Counted from the stretch's first letter, positions 26,228-35,839 are shown. The stretch is 64,000 bases of DNA from Burkholderia cenocepacia (GCF_014211915.1 NZ_CP060039.1:2976001-3040000), one strand, 5' to 3'. Program-made: numbers and translations. The notes: a model not told the origin generated them from the sequence alone.

Positions 26228-26257
26228 TCGTGCGCGAGATGCGCAACCGGCAGGCGC

Positions 26258-28240
26258 TCAGCGCACTTCGGTGAGCTGCTCGAGGATGGCCGGATTCTCG
26301 AGCGTGGACGTGTCCTGCGTGATCGCCTCGCCCTTCGCGAGCGAGCGCAGCAGGCGCCGCATGATCTTGCCCGAGCGGGTCTTCGGCAGGTTGTCGCCGA
26401 AGCGGATGTCCTTCGGCTTCGCGATCGGCCCGATCTGCTTGCCGACCCAGTCGCGCAGCGTCTTCGCGAGCGCCGCCGCTTCGTCGCCTTCCGGGCGCGA
26501 GCGCTTCAGCACGACGAACGCCACGACCGCTTCACCGGTCGTGTCGTCCGGACGGCCCACTACCGCCGCCTCGGCCACCAGCTCATGCGACACCAGCGCC
26601 GACTCGATCTCCATCGTGCCGAGCCGGTGGCCCGACACGTTCAGCACGTCGTCGATCCGGCCCATGATCGTGAAGTAGCCGGTCTCCTTGTCGCGCACGG
26701 TGCCGTCGCCGGCCAGATAGAGCGTGCCGCCGAGTTCTTCCGGGTAATAGCTCTTCTTGAAACGCTCCGGGTCGCCCCAGATCGTGCGGATCATCGCGGG
26801 CCACGGGCGCTTGACGACGAGAATCCCGCCTTGCCCGTTCGGCACGTCCTGGCCGGTCTCGTCGACCACCGCGGCCGTGATGCCCGGCAGCGGCAGCGTG
26901 CACGAGCCCGGTACGGTCGGCGTGGCGCCCGGCAGCGGCGTGATCATGTGGCCGCCGGTTTCGGTCTGCCACCACGTATCGACGATCGGGCAGCGCTCGT
27001 GGCCGACGTGCTTGTGGTACCACATCCACGCTTCCGGATTGATCGGCTCGCCGACCGTGCCGATGATGCGCAGGCTCGACAGGTCATAGCTCTTCGGATG
27101 GACCTTGTCGTCCGCTTCGGCCGCCTTGATCAGCGAACGGATCGCGGTCGGCGCGGTGTAGAACACGGTGACCTTGTGATCGCCGATCATCTTCCAGAAG
27201 CGGCCGGCGTCCGGATACGTCGGCACGCCCTCGAACACGACCTGCGTGCCGCCGCACGCGAGCGGGCCGTAGGTGATGTACGTGTGGCCCGTTACCCAGC
27301 CGATGTCGGCCGTGCACCAGAACACGTCGTCGGGTTTCCAGTCGAAGGTCCACTTCATCGTCTGCGCGGCCCACAGCAGGTAGCCGCCCGTGCTGTGCTG
27401 CACGCCCTTCGGCTTGCCGGTCGAGCCCGACGTATACAGGATGAACAGCGGATGCTCGGCGCCGACCCAGGTCGGCTCGCAGCGGTCGGATTCGCCATCC
27501 ACCAACTCGTGCATCCACAGGTCGCGCTCCGCATGCCAGTCGATCTTGCCGCCGGTGCGGCGATAGACGATCACGCTCTTGACCGCTTCGCAGCCGCCCA
27601 GCGCGATCGCCTCGTCGGCGATGCTCTTGAGCGGCAGCGTCTTGCCGCCGCGCGCCTGTTCGTCGGCGGTGATCAGCGCGACCGCGCCGACGTCGACGAG
27701 CCGCTCGTTCAGCGATTTCGCGGAGAAGCCGCCGAACACGACCGAGTGCGTCGCGCCGATGCGCGCGCAGGCCTGCATCGCGACGATGCCTTCGATCGAC
27801 ATCGGAATGTAGATGACGACGCGATCGCCCTTGCCGATGCCGCGTTTCTTCAGCGCATTGGCGAAGCGCGACACGCGTGCGAGCAGGTCCGCATAGGTGA
27901 CACGGGTGACGGTGCCGTCGTCGGCCTCGAAGATCACCGCGACGCGCTCGCCGTTGCCGGCTTCGACGTGGCGGTCGAGGCAGTTGTACGACGCGTTCAG
28001 CTCGCCGTCGTCGAACCATGTGTAGAACGGCGCGTTGCGCTCGTCGAGCACCTTGGTGAACGGCTTGTGCCACGTGAGGCCTTCGCGCGCGAGACGCGCC
28101 CAGAAGCCTTCGTAATCCTGCTCGGCCTCGGCGACGAGCGCGCGGTAGGCCGGCATGCCGGAAATGGTCGCCGTCTTCTCGAGCGCCGCGGGCGGCGCGA
28201 ACTGACGGGTTTCGTGAAGAACCGATTCAATCGCAGACAT
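26258..28240 (-). CDS. acs: Acetyl-CoA synthetase
   Basis: A 660-residue AMP-forming acyl-CoA synthetase that activates acetate to acetyl-CoA through acetyl-AMP. The P-loop-like motif [15 protein letters not shown], the [16 protein letters not shown] motif for acetate/AMP binding, [10 protein letters not shown] and the C-terminal lysine motif [11 protein letters not shown] (the lysine often regulated by acetylation) are present. Length equals the usual Acs. The start [17 protein letters not shown] is as in relatives. A sodium:solute symporter pair lies downstream, consistent with acetate uptake and activation. It is divergent from the EamA exporter gene across a 315-base gap. Confidence 0.96.
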   Translation of the reverse strand: MSAIESVLHETRQFAPPAALEKTATISGMPAYRALVAEAEQDYEGFWARLAREGLTWHKPFTKVLDERNAPFYTWFDDGELNASYNCLDRHVEAGNGERVAVIFEADDGTVTRVTYADLLARVSRFANALKKRGIGKGDRVVIYIPMSIEGIVAMQACARIGATHSVVFGGFSAKSLNERLVDVGAVALITADEQARGGKTLPLKSIADEAIALGGCEAVKSVIVYRRTGGKIDWHAERDLWMHELVDGESDRCEPTWVGAEHPLFILYTSGSTGKPKGVQHSTGGYLLWAAQTMKWTFDWKPDDVFWCTADIGWVTGHTYITYGPLACGGTQVVFEGVPTYPDAGRFWKMIGDHKVTVFYTAPTAIRSLIKAAEADDKVHPKSYDLSSLRIIGTVGEPINPEAWMWYHKHVGHERCPIVDTWWQTETGGHMITPLPGATPTVPGSCTLPLPGITAAVVDETGQDVPNGQGGILVVKRPWPAMIRTIWGDPERFKKSYYPEELGGTLYLAGDGTVRDKETGYFTIMGRIDDVLNVSGHRLGTMEIESALVSHELVAEAAVVGRPDDTTGEAVVAFVVLKRSRPEGDEAAALAKTLRDWVGKQIGPIAKPKDIRFGDNLPKTRSGKIMRRLLRSLAKGEAITQDTSTLENPAILEQLTEVR

Positions 28241-28555
28241 CGACTACCCCTTGGTGAACATGAATCCTCTGCATGGCGGCGCGATCGTGCGCGCCGCGCG
28301 TCGTCCTGGCCGGCGCCTGCGCGCCGCTGTCTCCCACCACCTGCACGCGACCGCGAAGGCCTGCGCACGATGCTGCACCGCACCACATCACGCGAACGTG
28401 ACTCGCGGCCCGGCAGTTTCCACGATAAGCGCTCGAACTTACCCGTCACTTACGCGGCATGGCCGTCGTGCGCAGGGCACCGCATCGAGGTCGGCTTTAC
28501 GCTGTTACAACCGCGACCCTACAATCCTAACTGAACTCGCCTTCCGGACTCCAGC
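28241..28555. other. Divergent promoter region of acs and the EamA gene
   Basis: No gene is supported in these 315 bases. TTTACG at 28497 and TACAAT at 28521 are 18 bases apart and fit a sigma-70 promoter for the EamA exporter. No CRP-like or other operator is obvious for acs. Confidence 0.5.
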
Positions 28556-29464
28556 TTGAATCGCTACGCCCTCTTCCTCATCCTGTCGATGCTGTTCGTC
28601 GGCAGCAACGTCGGTATCGGTAAATCCATCGTTGTATTCGTCCCGGTTGCCATCCTCGCCACGCTGCGCTTCGTGATCGCGATCGCCGTGCTGTGGCCGC
28701 TGTTCAGCCCCGTGAAGATGCGCGCGGTGAAGCGCGGCGAATGGCTGAACCTGTTCCTGCAGGCGTTCTTCGGCACCTTCATGTTCACGCTGCTGATGCT
28801 CAACGGCGTGCAGCGCACGAGCGCGGTGGCCGCGGGCGTCATCACGAGCACGATCCCGGCGATCGTCGCGCTGTTCGCGTGGCTGATCCTGCGTGAAAAA
28901 CCGAACGGCCGTGCGCTCGTGTCGATCGCGCTCGCGATCGTCGGCGTCGTGACGATCAACCTCGCCAACGGCAGTGCAACCGGCCACGGCGCGCAGGGCG
29001 ATGCGTCCGGCTCGCTGGCGGGCAACCTGCTGATCCTCGGCGCGGTCTGCTGCGAATCGATCTACGTGATCCTGTCGCGCCGGCTCACGCAAACGCTCGC
29101 GCCGATCGACATCTGCGCGTACACCCACCTGTTCGGCCTGTTCCTGATGCTGCCGCTCGGCGCAACCGCGCTGTGGCGCTTCGATTACGCGAGCGTGCCC
29201 GCCGGCACCTGGGCGCTCGTCGTCTGGTACGGGCTGTCGGCCAGCATCTTCTCGTTCTGGCTGTGGATGAAGGGCATCCGGCACGTGCCGGGCAGCCTCG
29301 CCGGCGTGTTCAGCGCGGTGCTGCCGATCGCCGCGGCCGCGTACGGCATCGCGTTCCTCGGCGAGCGCCCGACGCTCGCGCACGGCATCGCGCTCGCCTG
29401 TGTGGTCACCGGTATCGTGCTCGCGAGCCTGCGCGTGAAACGCGTGCCGGCGGCCGCTTCCTGA
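28556..29464 (+). CDS. EamA-family (DMT superfamily) exporter
   Basis: The 302-residue protein has ten predicted helices as two EamA repeats: FLILSMLFVGSNVGIGKSIV opens the first and GNLLILGAVCCESIYVILSR the second, which closes with FSAVLPIAAAAYGIAFLGER. DMT carriers export amino acids, nucleotides or other metabolites. I use the TTG at 28556, since the first helix begins right after it; the next in-frame ATG falls inside that helix. Substrate unknown. It lies upstream of the YqhA-like gene with a 111-base gap containing a TTACAAT -10-like element at 29513, so these are probably separate units. Confidence 0.84.
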   Translation: MNRYALFLILSMLFVGSNVGIGKSIVVFVPVAILATLRFVIAIAVLWPLFSPVKMRAVKRGEWLNLFLQAFFGTFMFTLLMLNGVQRTSAVAAGVITSTIPAIVALFAWLILREKPNGRALVSIALAIVGVVTINLANGSATGHGAQGDASGSLAGNLLILGAVCCESIYVILSRRLTQTLAPIDICAYTHLFGLFLMLPLGATALWRFDYASVPAGTWALVVWYGLSASIFSFWLWMKGIRHVPGSLAGVFSAVLPIAAAAYGIAFLGERPTLAHGIALACVVTGIVLASLRVKRVPAAAS

Positions 29465-29575
29465 TCCGTCCCCGGCAGGGCCGGCGCGTCGCTGCAGCGG
29501 CGCCGGCCGACGCGTTACAATAGCGCGCCTTTTCAAGATTACCCCGATACCTGCGCACCGCGCCCGTACCCCGAC

Positions 29576-30160
29576 ATGTCCGCCCCGCATTCGCCCGGCC
29601 GTCCCGGCCGCCGCCCGCTTCGCCCCCTTCCCGCGCTGATTTTCATGAGCCGCTGGCTCCAGGTTCCGCTTTATCTCGGCCTGATCGTCGCGCAGGGCGT
29701 CTACGTGTTCCTGTTCCTGAAGGAAGTCTGGCACCTGCTGTCGCATGCGACCGGCCTCGACGAAATCAGCGTGATGCTCGCCGTGCTCGGCCTGATCGAC
29801 GTGGTGATGATCTCGAACCTGCTGATCATGGTGATCGTCGGCGGGTATGAAACGTTCGTGTCGCGGCTCGGCATCGAGGGCCACCCCGACGAGCCCGAGT
29901 GGCTCGACCACGTGAACGCGGGCGTGCTGAAGGTCAAGCTGTCGATGGCGCTGATCAGCATTTCGTCGATCCACCTGCTGAAGACCTTCATCAACCCCGA
30001 CCAGCACACGACGCACGCGATCATGTGGCAGGTGATCATCCACGTGTCGTTCCTCGTGTCGGCGCTCGTGATGGCGTGGGTCGACCGCCTGACGACACAC
30101 ACGCACCCGGCCCATTTCCACGAGGCGCACGCGCCCGCGGCGTCCCGACCGGCGGCCTGA
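29576..30160 (+). CDS. YqhA/UPF0114-family inner-membrane protein
   Basis: A 194-residue protein with four hydrophobic segments and the UPF0114 signatures [40 protein letters not shown] and [10 protein letters not shown], then [20 protein letters not shown]. Members are widespread inner-membrane proteins without a settled function; an ion-channel-like role has been suggested for structural relatives. The 25-residue proline/arginine-rich start and histidine-rich end are variable. It lies 44 bases before fumarase and may be cotranscribed with it. Confidence 0.83.
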   Translation: MSAPHSPGRPGRRPLRPLPALIFMSRWLQVPLYLGLIVAQGVYVFLFLKEVWHLLSHATGLDEISVMLAVLGLIDVVMISNLLIMVIVGGYETFVSRLGIEGHPDEPEWLDHVNAGVLKVKLSMALISISSIHLLKTFINPDQHTTHAIMWQVIIHVSFLVSALVMAWVDRLTTHTHPAHFHEAHAPAASRPAA

Positions 30161-30204
30161 ACCGTCGGCAAACCCTTCCCCACTGTCCCCACAGAGTCTC
30201 AGCC

Positions 30205-31728
30205 ATGACCGTCATCAAACAGGAAGACCTGATCCAGAGCATCGCGGATTCGCTCCAGTACATCAGCTACTACCACCCGCTCGACTACATCCAGGCCCTC
30301 GGCCGCGCGTACGAGCTGGAAGAGAGCCCGGCGGCGAAGGACGCGATCGCGCAGATCCTCACGAACAGCCGCATGTGCGCGGAAGGCAAACGCCCGATCT
30401 GCCAGGACACCGGCATCGTGACGATCTTCGTGAAGGTCGGCATGGACGTGCGCTGGGACGGCGCGACGATGGGCCTCACCGACATGATCAACGAAGGCGT
30501 GCGCCGCGGTTACACGCACCCGGACAACGTGCTGCGCGCGTCGATCGTCAATCCGCCGGAAGGCGCCCGCAAGAACACGAAGGACAACACGCCGGCCGTG
30601 ATCCACTACGAGATCGTGCCGGGCGACAAGGTCGACGTGCAGGTCGCGGCGAAGGGCGGCGGCTCGGAAAACAAGTCGAAGTTCGTGATGCTGAATCCGT
30701 CCGATTCGATCGTCGACTGGGTGCTGAAGACGGTCCCGACGATGGGCGCCGGCTGGTGCCCGCCGGGCATGCTCGGGATCGGCATCGGCGGCACCGCCGA
30801 GAAGGCGATGCTGATGGCGAAGGAATCGCTGATGGAGCCGATCGACATCCAGGAAATCATCGCGCGCGGCCCGAAGGACTGGGTCGAGGAACTGCGCGTG
30901 GAACTGCACGAAAAGGTCAACGCGCTCGGCATCGGCGCGCAGGGCCTCGGCGGCCTCGCGACCGTGCTGGACGTGAAGATCATGGCGGCGCCGACGCACG
31001 CGGCGTCGAAGCCGGTCGCGCTGATCCCGAACTGCGCGGCCACGCGCCACGCGCACTTCGTGCTCGACGGGTCGGGCCCGGCCAAGCTGGAAGCGCCGTC
31101 GCTCGACGCCTGGCCGAAGGTGCAGTGGGAACCGAACACGGAAACCAGCAAGCGCGTGGACCTGAACACGCTGACGCCGGAAGAAGTCGCGAGCTGGACG
31201 CCGGGCCAGACGCTGCTGCTGTCGGGCAAGATGCTCACCGGCCGCGACGCCGCGCACAAGCGCATCGCCGACATGCTCGCGAAGGGCGAGAAGCTGCCGG
31301 TCGATTTCACGAACCGCGTGATCTACTACGTCGGCCCGGTCGATCCGGTGCGCGACGAAGTGGTCGGCCCGGCCGGCCCGACGACGGCCACGCGCATGGA
31401 CAAGTTCACCGAGACGATGCTCGCTCAGACGGGTCTGATCTCGATGGTCGGCAAGGCCGAGCGCGGCCCGGTCGCGATCGACGCGATCAAGAAGCACAAG
31501 GCGGCCTACCTGATGGCGGTCGGCGGCGCGGCCTACCTCGTGTCGAAGGCGATCCGCGGCGCGAAGGTGCTCGCGTTCGAAGACCTCGGCATGGAAGCGA
31601 TCTACGAGTTCGACGTGCAGGACATGCCGGTGACGGTCGCCGTCGATTCGTCGGGCACGTCGGTGCACCAGACGGGTCCGAAGGAATGGCAGGCGAAGAT
31701 CGGCAAGATCCCGGTCGCCACCGCTTAA
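30205..31728 (+). CDS. fumA: Fumarate hydratase, class I (iron-sulfur)
   Basis: A 507-residue class I fumarase, the oxygen-sensitive [4Fe-4S] enzyme that interconverts fumarate and malate in the TCA cycle. The cluster ligands are expected at KRPICQDTGI, PNCAATRH and MGAGWCPPGM. The N-terminal domain carries IGGTAEKAMLMAKESL, and the C-terminal swivelling beta domain carries RVIYYVGPVDPVRDEVVGPA and GPTTATRMDKFTETML. The single chain of about 500 residues is the one-gene type, like E. coli FumA. Its iron-sulfur need fits the iron-handling genes that follow, but no Fur box precedes it. The gene symbol marks the type only. A terminator closes the unit. Confidence 0.93.
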   Translation: MTVIKQEDLIQSIADSLQYISYYHPLDYIQALGRAYELEESPAAKDAIAQILTNSRMCAEGKRPICQDTGIVTIFVKVGMDVRWDGATMGLTDMINEGVRRGYTHPDNVLRASIVNPPEGARKNTKDNTPAVIHYEIVPGDKVDVQVAAKGGGSENKSKFVMLNPSDSIVDWVLKTVPTMGAGWCPPGMLGIGIGGTAEKAMLMAKESLMEPIDIQEIIARGPKDWVEELRVELHEKVNALGIGAQGLGGLATVLDVKIMAAPTHAASKPVALIPNCAATRHAHFVLDGSGPAKLEAPSLDAWPKVQWEPNTETSKRVDLNTLTPEEVASWTPGQTLLLSGKMLTGRDAAHKRIADMLAKGEKLPVDFTNRVIYYVGPVDPVRDEVVGPAGPTTATRMDKFTETMLAQTGLISMVGKAERGPVAIDAIKKHKAAYLMAVGGAAYLVSKAIRGAKVLAFEDLGMEAIYEFDVQDMPVTVAVDSSGTSVHQTGPKEWQAKIGKIPVATA

Positions 31729-31742
31729 GCGCGATCGAACGA

Positions 31743-31769
31743 AAGGCCGGACGGGAGTCCGGCCTTTTT
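31743..31769 (+). terminator. Terminator after fumarase
   Basis: AAGGCCGGAC and GTCCGGCCTT form a ten-pair stem with a four-base loop and a TTTTT tail. Confidence 0.9.
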
Positions 31770-31771
31770 AC

Positions 31772-31826
31772 TTCTCATTCTCATTATTGTGCGCGGCCGG
31801 TTATTCAAGGCTGATTCTCATTACAC
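31772..31826 (+). promoter_or_regulatory. Two Fur-box-like sites before bacterioferritin
   Basis: TTCTCATTCTCATTATTGT (from 31772) and CTGATTCTCATTACAC (from 31811) each resemble half or more of the Fur consensus. They lie about 100-150 bases before bfr. The matches are partial. Confidence 0.4.
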
Positions 31827-31921
31827 GCAAAAGGCAGGCCCGACAAGGCTTCGAGGCTTGGCTTTTCTCGTTCGAGCGATTATCGTTCGGTTTCTGAAGC
31901 CCCACTGAACAAGGAACAGCC

Positions 31922-32398
31922 ATGCAAGGCGACAAGAAAGTCATCGAATATCTGAACGCCCAACTGAAGAATGAACTCACGGCGATCAACCAGTACTTCC
32001 TGCATGCGCGCATGTACAAGCACTGGGGCCTCGACAAGCTCGGCAAGCACGAATACGACGAGTCGATCGGCGAAATGAAGCACGCCGACTGGCTGATCGA
32101 GCGCGTGTTCATGCTCGACGGCCTGCCGAACCTGCAGGACCTGCACAAGCTGCTCGTCGGCGAGGAAACCGAAGAGATCCTGAAGTGCGACCTGAAGCTC
32201 GAGCAGATCTCGCAGTCCACCTGCAAGGAAGCGATCGCCTACTGCGAATCGGTGCGCGACTACGTGTCGCGCGAGATCTTCGAGAAGATCCTCGACGACA
32301 CCGAAGAGCACATCGACTGGCTCGAAACGCAGATCGACCTGATCGGCAAGGTCGGCCTGCAGAACTATCAGCAAACGATGATGGGTTCGGCCGAGTAA
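31922..32398 (+). CDS. bfr: Bacterioferritin
   Basis: The 158-residue subunit of the 24-mer iron-storage shell. Ferroxidase ligands fit Glu18, Glu51, His54 and Glu94-region residues, and Met52 in [14 protein letters not shown] is the heme ligand that distinguishes bacterioferritin from ferritin. Length is standard. The ATG at 31922 follows AAGGAACAG. It stores ferric iron in the cytoplasm; Bfd, encoded at 33442, is the known reductant partner for iron release. murI is next in the same direction. The leader carries Fur-box-like matches; whether Fur represses or RNA regulation applies here cannot be told. Confidence 0.96.
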   Translation: MQGDKKVIEYLNAQLKNELTAINQYFLHARMYKHWGLDKLGKHEYDESIGEMKHADWLIERVFMLDGLPNLQDLHKLLVGEETEEILKCDLKLEQISQSTCKEAIAYCESVRDYVSREIFEKILDDTEEHIDWLETQIDLIGKVGLQNYQQTMMGSAE

Positions 32399-32432
32399 TC
32401 GCCCTGCCCGCCAGCCCGCCGCCTGCCTGACG

Positions 32433-33290
32433 ATGACGAACCCGTCCCACGCTACCGCGCCGCGCGCCGCCGCCCCTGTCGGCATCTTCGACTCGGGGCT
32501 CGGCGGCCTGTCGGTGCTGCGCGCCGCACGCGCGCACCTGCCGGACGAATCGTTCGTCTACGTCGCCGACTCGCACCACGCGCCATATGGCCCGCGCGAC
32601 GAGGCCTTCATCACGGAACGCACGCTGGCCATCGGCGAGTGGCTCGCCCGCGAAGGCGCGAAAGCGCTCGTCATCGCGTGCAACACGGCAACGGCACGGG
32701 CGATCGCGGCCATCCGCGAATGCCTGTCGATCCCGCTCGTCGGCGTCGAGCCGGGCATCAAGCCGGCCGCCGCGCTGTCCGAGACCGGCGTCGCGGGCGT
32801 CCTTGCCACGCAATCGACGTTGAACAGCCCGCGCTTCCAGGCGCTGCTCGACCGCTACGGCGCCGGCCGCCGCTTCATCTGCCAACCCGGCCACGGGCTC
32901 GTCGAAGCGATCGAACGCGGCGACACGAACTCGCCCGCGTTGCGCGCGTTGCTCGAGCGTTACATCCAGCCGATGCTCGACGACGGTGCCGATACGCTGG
33001 TACTCGGCTGCACGCATTATCCGTTCTTCACGGAAACGATTCGTGACCTTGTTGGCGAGCGCCTGACGATCGTCGACACGAGCGATGCCATCGCCCGCCA
33101 GCTCGCACGGGTGCTCGACGAACGCGGGCTGCGCGCGCCGGCCGGCACGCATGCCGCGCCGCCGCGCTTCTGCTCGACGAGCGACGGCCTGCAGCTGCAC
33201 GCGCTCGCGTCCACGCTGCTCGGCCTCGATGCGCCGGTCGAATCCGTCACCATTTCCTCGCCGAACGCGCGCGTCTGCGCGACCGCCTGA
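32433..33290 (+). CDS. murI: Glutamate racemase
   Basis: The 285-residue enzyme makes D-glutamate for peptidoglycan. Two catalytic cysteines are visible: Cys83 in VIACNTATA and Cys193 in LVLGCTHYPFF. The N-terminus GIFDSGLGGLSVLRA is the substrate-binding loop and VYVADSHHAPYGPR the conserved strand; histidines replace some usual residues but the motif is intact. It sits 34 bases after bfr, so read-through is possible, though the functions are unrelated. Codon use is like its neighbours. Confidence 0.95.
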   Translation: MTNPSHATAPRAAAPVGIFDSGLGGLSVLRAARAHLPDESFVYVADSHHAPYGPRDEAFITERTLAIGEWLAREGAKALVIACNTATARAIAAIRECLSIPLVGVEPGIKPAAALSETGVAGVLATQSTLNSPRFQALLDRYGAGRRFICQPGHGLVEAIERGDTNSPALRALLERYIQPMLDDGADTLVLGCTHYPFFTETIRDLVGERLTIVDTSDAIARQLARVLDERGLRAPAGTHAAPPRFCSTSDGLQLHALASTLLGLDAPVESVTISSPNARVCATA

Positions 33291-33399
33291 CACGGGCCGG
33301 TGCGCCGGCTCCCCGCCCCAGCTTCCCCGCTCCCGCCGTTTCAAGGGTCCGATGACCTTAAAAAAAGCCCGACCCAGGCTTGTCAACACCCGCAAAATT

Positions 33400-33418
33400 A
33401 ATGATAATAATTCGCATT
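33400..33418 (+). promoter_or_regulatory. Putative Fur box before bfd
   Basis: AATGATAATAATTCGCATT, 24 bases before the bfd start, matches the AATGATAAT core and the final CATT of the Fur consensus. It is embedded in an AT-rich promoter-like stretch. Confidence 0.75.
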
Positions 33419-33441
33419 AACGTTAGCTATCGCAACTCATC

Positions 33442-33678
33442 ATGATCGTCTGCGTGTGCAAGTCTGTTTCCGATCGCAAGATTCGCGCGTCCCTTGCCGA
33501 GGGCGTGAACTCTTTCGATGAACTCCAGTTCGAGCTCGGCGTGGCCACGTGCTGCGGCAAGTGCGAGGAGTCCGTACGCGACCTCATGGCCGAACAAGGC
33601 GTCTGCGCGAGCCGGTGCGGTGTCGAGCATCATGCTCATCCGATCCCGGTCACGTTCTACGACCGCAAGGCGGCCTGA
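33442..33678 (+). CDS. bfd: Bacterioferritin-associated ferredoxin
   Basis: A 78-residue [2Fe-2S] ferredoxin of the BFD type. Ligand cysteines are Cys4 and Cys6 (MIVCVCKSV) and Cys38 and Cys41 in TCCGKCEE. It binds bacterioferritin and passes electrons to release stored iron when iron is scarce. The C-terminal 20 residues (GVEHHAHPIPVTFYDRKAA) are specific to this genus. It is the first gene of a probable unit bfd - micro-ORF - tonB - exbB - exbD behind a Fur box, which would couple iron release and iron import. Confidence 0.94.
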   Translation: MIVCVCKSVSDRKIRASLAEGVNSFDELQFELGVATCCGKCEESVRDLMAEQGVCASRCGVEHHAHPIPVTFYDRKAA

Positions 33679-33782
33679 GCTGCACCGAGCGTGCGTATGC
33701 GGCCCAGGCCGCATTTTTTGTTTTGACCGTCAGCAAGCCACCGTCCGCGCGAGCCAACGGCTTACCTGTCAAGGAGCCTGTG

Positions 33783-33845
33783 ATGGAATTGCTGATCGGA
33801 TTCGTAACCACCGTTTGCATCTCGCTGCTGATTTTCCGCAAGTGA
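33783..33845 (+). CDS. 20-residue membrane micro-ORF between bfd and tonB
   Basis: The peptide MELLIGFVTTVCISLLIFRK is a single hydrophobic helix closed by Arg-Lys. The ATG follows AGGAG at six bases (CAAGGAGCCTGTGATG), the best ribosome binding site in the region. It stops at 33845, 51 bases before tonB, in the same direction. I do not recognise a family. It may be a small membrane protein that binds the TonB-ExbBD complex, or a leader peptide; both are inference. Confidence 0.55.
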   Translation: MELLIGFVTTVCISLLIFRK

Positions 33846-33896
33846 TGCCGATTCACCCGCCGCGCCCCGGGTGCGACGTCGTTCTTTCAAGCTAAC

Positions 33897-34628
33897 ATGC
33901 AGGCTTCGCATCTCGCTCCTGCCGGCGCCATGCCGGCTGCACCACGTATGAATCCCCGAGTGATCGTCGTCGCGGTCGGTGTGCTTGCCGCACACGCGAT
34001 CATGCTGACGGCCGCGTGGCTCCATCGCAACGCGCCGCCGCCGAAATCGGTCGAAGTCCAGACGATCACCGCGCAGCTCATCACGCCTGCGCCGATCACG
34101 CAGCAGGTCGCGGCCGAGTCGATCCCGCAGCCCGCACCGCCGAAGCCCGTGCCGCGCGTGAAACCCAAGGTCGAGCCGAAGCCGGTGCAGAAGGCGGCGA
34201 AGCCGACGCCGCAGCCGGTTGCGCCCTCGCCGGCTCCGTCGCCCACCCCCGCGCCTGCCGCCGACCCAACGCCTGCTCCGGCCGCGCCCGCTCCCGCGGC
34301 ACCAGCCGCCACGCCGGGCCCGGCGCGCGAAACGATGCAGGTCAGCGCGCCGAAGAACGTGCCGACGCTCCAATGCAACTTCGTGAAGCCCGACTATCCG
34401 TCGATGTCGCGCCGCCGCGGCGAATCGGGTACCGCCTATGTTCACTTCGTCGTCGGCGTGACCGGCAAGATCGAAAGTATCGATCTGCAGAAGAGCAGCG
34501 GCTATCCGCGCCTCGACGATGCCGCACTCGACGCGATGCGCTCGACCACCTGCCGTCCGTACGTCGAGAACGGCCAGGCGATCCGCGCTGCCCGCACACA
34601 GCCCTACAGCTTCGGGCTCACCGACTAA
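33897..34628 (+). CDS. tonB: Energy transducer TonB
   Basis: The 243-residue protein has one N-terminal helix (VIVVAVGVLAAHAIMLTAAW), a long proline/lysine/alanine-rich periplasmic spacer (about residues 50-145), and the C-terminal TonB box-binding domain with FVKPDYPSMSRRRGESGTAY, VHFVVGVTGKIESIDLQKSS and GYPRLDDAALDAM. It transmits proton-motive force from ExbB-ExbD to outer-membrane receptors such as the siderophore receptor at 20 kb. I keep the ATG at 33897; a second ATG at 33948 sits next to the helix and no ribosome binding site settles the choice. exbB follows after 34 bases. Confidence 0.94.
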   Translation: MQASHLAPAGAMPAAPRMNPRVIVVAVGVLAAHAIMLTAAWLHRNAPPPKSVEVQTITAQLITPAPITQQVAAESIPQPAPPKPVPRVKPKVEPKPVQKAAKPTPQPVAPSPAPSPTPAPAADPTPAPAAPAPAAPAATPGPARETMQVSAPKNVPTLQCNFVKPDYPSMSRRRGESGTAYVHFVVGVTGKIESIDLQKSSGYPRLDDAALDAMRSTTCRPYVENGQAIRAARTQPYSFGLTD

Positions 34629-34662
34629 CCTGCCTCATCCGGAAGATTCAAAGGAAACAAAA

Positions 34663-35397
34663 ATGCAAAGCTACGGTATCGCGCACGTCTGGGCGCAAGG
34701 TGATTTCGTCACGCGCGCCATTGCGATCACGCTGCTCGTGATGTCGGTCCTGTCGTGGATCGTGATCGTCATCAAGGGCTGGAACGTGATTCGCCTGAAC
34801 CGCCTCACGAAGAATGCCGAACAGGCATTCTGGCATTCCGACAATTTCGACGACGGCATCAAGAAGCTCGGCCTCGCCGCATCGACGCCGAACGACAACC
34901 CGTTCCTCGCGCTCGCGCTGTCGGGCAAGGAAGCCGCCGACCACCACCATCAGACGCAACCGCACCTGCACGACCGCATGGACGTATCGGACTGGGTCAC
35001 GCGCTGCCTGAAGGACACGATGGACGAAGCCATCTCGCGCATGCAGAGCGGCCTCGCGATCCTCGCATCGGTCGGCAGCACGGCGCCGTTCGTCGGCCTG
35101 TTCGGCACGGTCTGGGGCATCTACCACGCGCTGCTCGCCATCGGCGCCACCGGCCAGACGTCGATCGACCAGGTCGCGGGCCCGGTCGGCGAATCGCTGA
35201 TCATGACGGCCTTCGGCCTGTTCGTCGCGATTCCCGCGGTGCTCGGCTACAACGCACTGACCCGCGCGAACAAGGGCGTCGTCAGCAAGCTGCGCCGCTT
35301 CGCGCACGGTCTGCACGCGTACTTCGTGACGGGTGCGAGCCTCGCGTCGTCGTCGACGCGCGACGGTCTGCGTCTCGCATCGCGCGCCGCCAGCTGA
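34663..35397 (+). CDS. exbB: TonB-system proton channel subunit ExbB (MotA/TolQ/ExbB family)
   Basis: A 244-residue inner-membrane protein with three helices: the first near LLVMSVLSWIVIVIKGW, the others at ASVGSTAPFVGLFGTVWGIY and PVGESLIMTAFGLFVAIPAV, both highly conserved in the family. The cytosolic loop carries the DEAISRMQSGLAIL lead-in. It forms the pentameric channel that powers TonB. ATG 34663 follows AAAGGAAAC. exbD begins 13 bases downstream. Confidence 0.95.
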   Translation: MQSYGIAHVWAQGDFVTRAIAITLLVMSVLSWIVIVIKGWNVIRLNRLTKNAEQAFWHSDNFDDGIKKLGLAASTPNDNPFLALALSGKEAADHHHQTQPHLHDRMDVSDWVTRCLKDTMDEAISRMQSGLAILASVGSTAPFVGLFGTVWGIYHALLAIGATGQTSIDQVAGPVGESLIMTAFGLFVAIPAVLGYNALTRANKGVVSKLRRFAHGLHAYFVTGASLASSSTRDGLRLASRAAS

Positions 35398-35410
35398 GAC
35401 GAGGTGAACC

Positions 35411-35839
35411 ATGGCCATGAACACCGGTTTCAGCGACGATGACGACGATGCCGTGATGAGCGAGATCAACATGACGCCGCTCGTCGACGTCATGCTCGTA
35501 CTCCTGATCATTTTTCTCGTGACGATCCCGGCGATGCAGCATGCGGTGAAGATCGACCTGCCGCACGCCAGCAGCCAGCCCGTCGACGAAAAGCCGCAGA
35601 CCGTCGACGTCGCGATCCAGGGCGACGGCACGATCCTGTGGGACGACCACACGGTCACGCGCGAACAGTTGCAGGCGCGCATCGCGGAAGCCGCGAAACG
35701 CACGCCGCAGCCGGAGCTGCATCTGCGCGCGGATCGCAAGGTTGCGTACGAGCACGTCGCGGAAGTGATGTCGGATGCGCAGGCAGGCGGCCTGACGAAG
35801 CTGGGCTTCGTGACGGAGCCGGGTGCAAAAGCGAAGTAA
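35411..35839 (+). CDS. exbD: TonB-system channel subunit ExbD
   Basis: The 142-residue partner of ExbB. MSEINMTPLVDVMLVLLIIF is the family hallmark, with the functional aspartate in VDVML inside the single helix. The periplasmic part ends with LHLRADRKVAYEHVAEVMSD and GLTKLGFVTEP, as in ExbD/TolR. ATG 35411 is preceded by GAGGTG. It is the last gene of the unit; a terminator follows at 35921. Confidence 0.95.
   Translation: MAMNTGFSDDDDDAVMSEINMTPLVDVMLVLLIIFLVTIPAMQHAVKIDLPHASSQPVDEKPQTVDVAIQGDGTILWDDHTVTREQLQARIAEAAKRTPQPELHLRADRKVAYEHVAEVMSDAQAGGLTKLGFVTEPGAKAK

Noticed and set aside
34201..34320. Repeats in the middle of tonB that could look like a CRISPR or tandem repeat
   Set aside because: They are the degenerate Pro-Ala codons of the TonB spacer, not a repeat array.
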